Notes under the pieces: generated by a model
What the model was told of the DNA's origin: nothing
Seen by the model: only the letters and a program-made list of their open reading frames with translations
Databases searched by the model: none
Translations under genes and position numbers: made by a program
Assembly (NCBI GenBank): GCA_964246695.1
Contig: CAXTSI010000034.1
Span: 1 to 31,865 of the forward strand
Length of the DNA: 31,865 nt
DNA from: Stigonema sp964246695
GTDB lineage: Bacteria > Cyanobacteriota > Cyanobacteriia > Cyanobacteriales > Nostocaceae
Direction of reading: 5' to 3'
Shown: in pieces, positions 31,196-31,865 of the stretch
Layout of the letters: the number at the start of each line of letters is the position of its first letter
Position numbering within the stretch: position 1 is the first letter of the stretch

Positions 31196-31609
31196 CTAAA
31201 CTGCTCCAGTACCTCTACCCCGGTTGTCATCATCCATTGTTAGGTCGCCACCTTTATCCTCATTCACTTCTCTGAGTTCTTCAATCCGTTGCGCTTTGTC
31301 TTCTGCTGCTTGTTGCCTCGCATCGCCTGGTACTTCATAGTACATTTCTGGTTCGATCGCGTAGTTGTTCAACAAGCCTTCTTTATCCACTGTGTAGCCG
31401 TCAGTGGTGCGAATGCTGTCACCAACATGGGTTTGGTCGTCAGTAGACGCACCTGCCTCTCTCTCTTCTGTAGGCGTTGTTTTGAAAAGGTTTCCTTCTC
31501 TTTCCATCCGAGCAGCGGTTTCAGCCGGCGTAATTCCTCTATCGTAATTATTATCTGCAACGCGATCGGATGAATCTACTGCTTTTTTAACTGGTTCATT
31601 AGCTGCCAT
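31196..31609 (-). CDS. Acidic hydrophilic protein of unknown function, 137 aa
   Basis: Very hydrophilic, low in aromatic and bulky hydrophobic residues, rich in Glu, Asp, Ala, Thr and Asn, without Cys; most of it is probably disordered apart from a helical stretch QQAAEDKAQRIEELREVNED near the C-terminus. The segment DGYTVDKEGLLNNYAIEPEM is the most ordered-looking. Such composition is common in stress-protective proteins, but no family is recognised and that idea is inference. The start is the ATG at 31609 with AAGGA 9-10 nt upstream; an upstream start at 31639 would lie before the ribosome binding site. Confidence 0.7.
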   Translation of the reverse strand: MAANEPVKKAVDSSDRVADNNYDRGITPAETAARMEREGNLFKTTPTEEREAGASTDDQTHVGDSIRTTDGYTVDKEGLLNNYAIEPEMYYEVPGDARQQAAEDKAQRIEELREVNEDKGGDLTMDDDNRGRGTGAV

Positions 31610-31771
31610 AAATGACGTCCTTGATAAAAAGTTTATCAAAATTGCTTCAAGAACTAGACTAGGTTGACAAATCTGAAAAATCTACTATCTTTAGAAGTGA
31701 CTTCTCATCAACAGCTAAACTATTTTTTCTATCTTTAGATACATTATAGGAATCATATTTGATTTTGGAAA

Positions 31772-31792
31772 TAAGTAAGTCGGCGTAAATAA
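31772..31792 (+). repeat. Right arm of the 21-bp inverted repeat pair
   Basis: TAAGTAAGTCGGCGTAAATA and one more base; partner of 30179-30199, one mismatch. Confidence 0.6.
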
Positions 31793-31810
31793 ACACAACT
31801 ATCTGAAGTG

Positions 31811-31853
31811 GGCTGTTAGTAGTTAGTTGTTAGTCGTTAGTAGGCGAACAGCC
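31811..31853. repeat. Short GTTAGT repeats inside a hairpin
   Basis: Arms GGCTGTT and AACAGCC enclose four loose copies of GTTAGT. Resembles the GCTAAT-type repeat at 22991. Confidence 0.4.
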
Positions 31854-31865
31854 TCTTAACAGAAC

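Overview
The window looks like chromosomal DNA from a cyanobacterium. The palindrome GCGATCGC (HIP1) recurs throughout. glgA and hemC are of cyanobacterial type, and there is a GAF/PAS histidine kinase of the kind that forms the C-terminal half of cyanobacterial serine/threonine kinase-histidine kinase giants. Intergenic DNA is rich in short hairpins and IS remnants. I cannot name the genus from sequence alone. No CRISPR array, tRNA or rRNA was seen.

Layout. 1-3000: a small hypothetical gene, a ParM/StbA-like actin ATPase, and a 106-aa hypothetical with a clear intrinsic terminator, separated by repeat-rich DNA. 3158-11574: a run of genes all on the minus strand. Two are GC-rich exported hydrolases of actinobacterial flavour (a TAP/Hip1-like lipoprotein peptidase and a CocE/NonD X-Pro-peptidase-like protein). 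The others are a CPBP membrane protease, two peptidoglycan-binding paralogues (one broken), a RidA-family protein, a small membrane protein, an orphan 112-aa protein and a DsbA-like protein. Between them lie scraps of an SDR gene and an AraC-family gene. The two hydrolases, unrelated over their enzyme domains, share about 130 nt of upstream DNA plus their signal peptide.

11796-15600: a NarL-type response regulator overlapping a large histidine kinase by 4 nt. The kinase is the surviving C-terminal part of a trifunctional protein. Its Ser/Thr kinase N-lobe sits just upstream, out of frame, fused to a transposase fragment. 15780-19260: a transposon graveyard holding an IS630-type element with both inverted repeats, a tandem 94-bp repeat, an ISNCY-like transposase fragment cut by a truncated ISAs1-like element, and hairpin repeats.

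19260-24657: housekeeping genes glgA and hemC (minus strand), then a YegS/DAGK-like lipid kinase and a metallophosphoesterase (plus strand). 24769-31865: a secreted Ig/carboxypeptidase-regulatory-like protein, 1 kb of gene-poor DNA with direct repeats and an IS605-type right-end remnant, a cation/proton antiporter fused to two USP domains, an AT-rich glycosyltransferase-like gene, an IS200-type tnpA, and a very acidic hydrophilic protein. The last two are bracketed by an inverted 21-bp repeat.

The most unusual region is 3.2-10.2 kb, where the same leader sequences with their ribosome binding sites recur in front of unrelated genes and gene remnants. Envelope peptide turnover is the common theme of the intact enzymes, but a shared function is inference.
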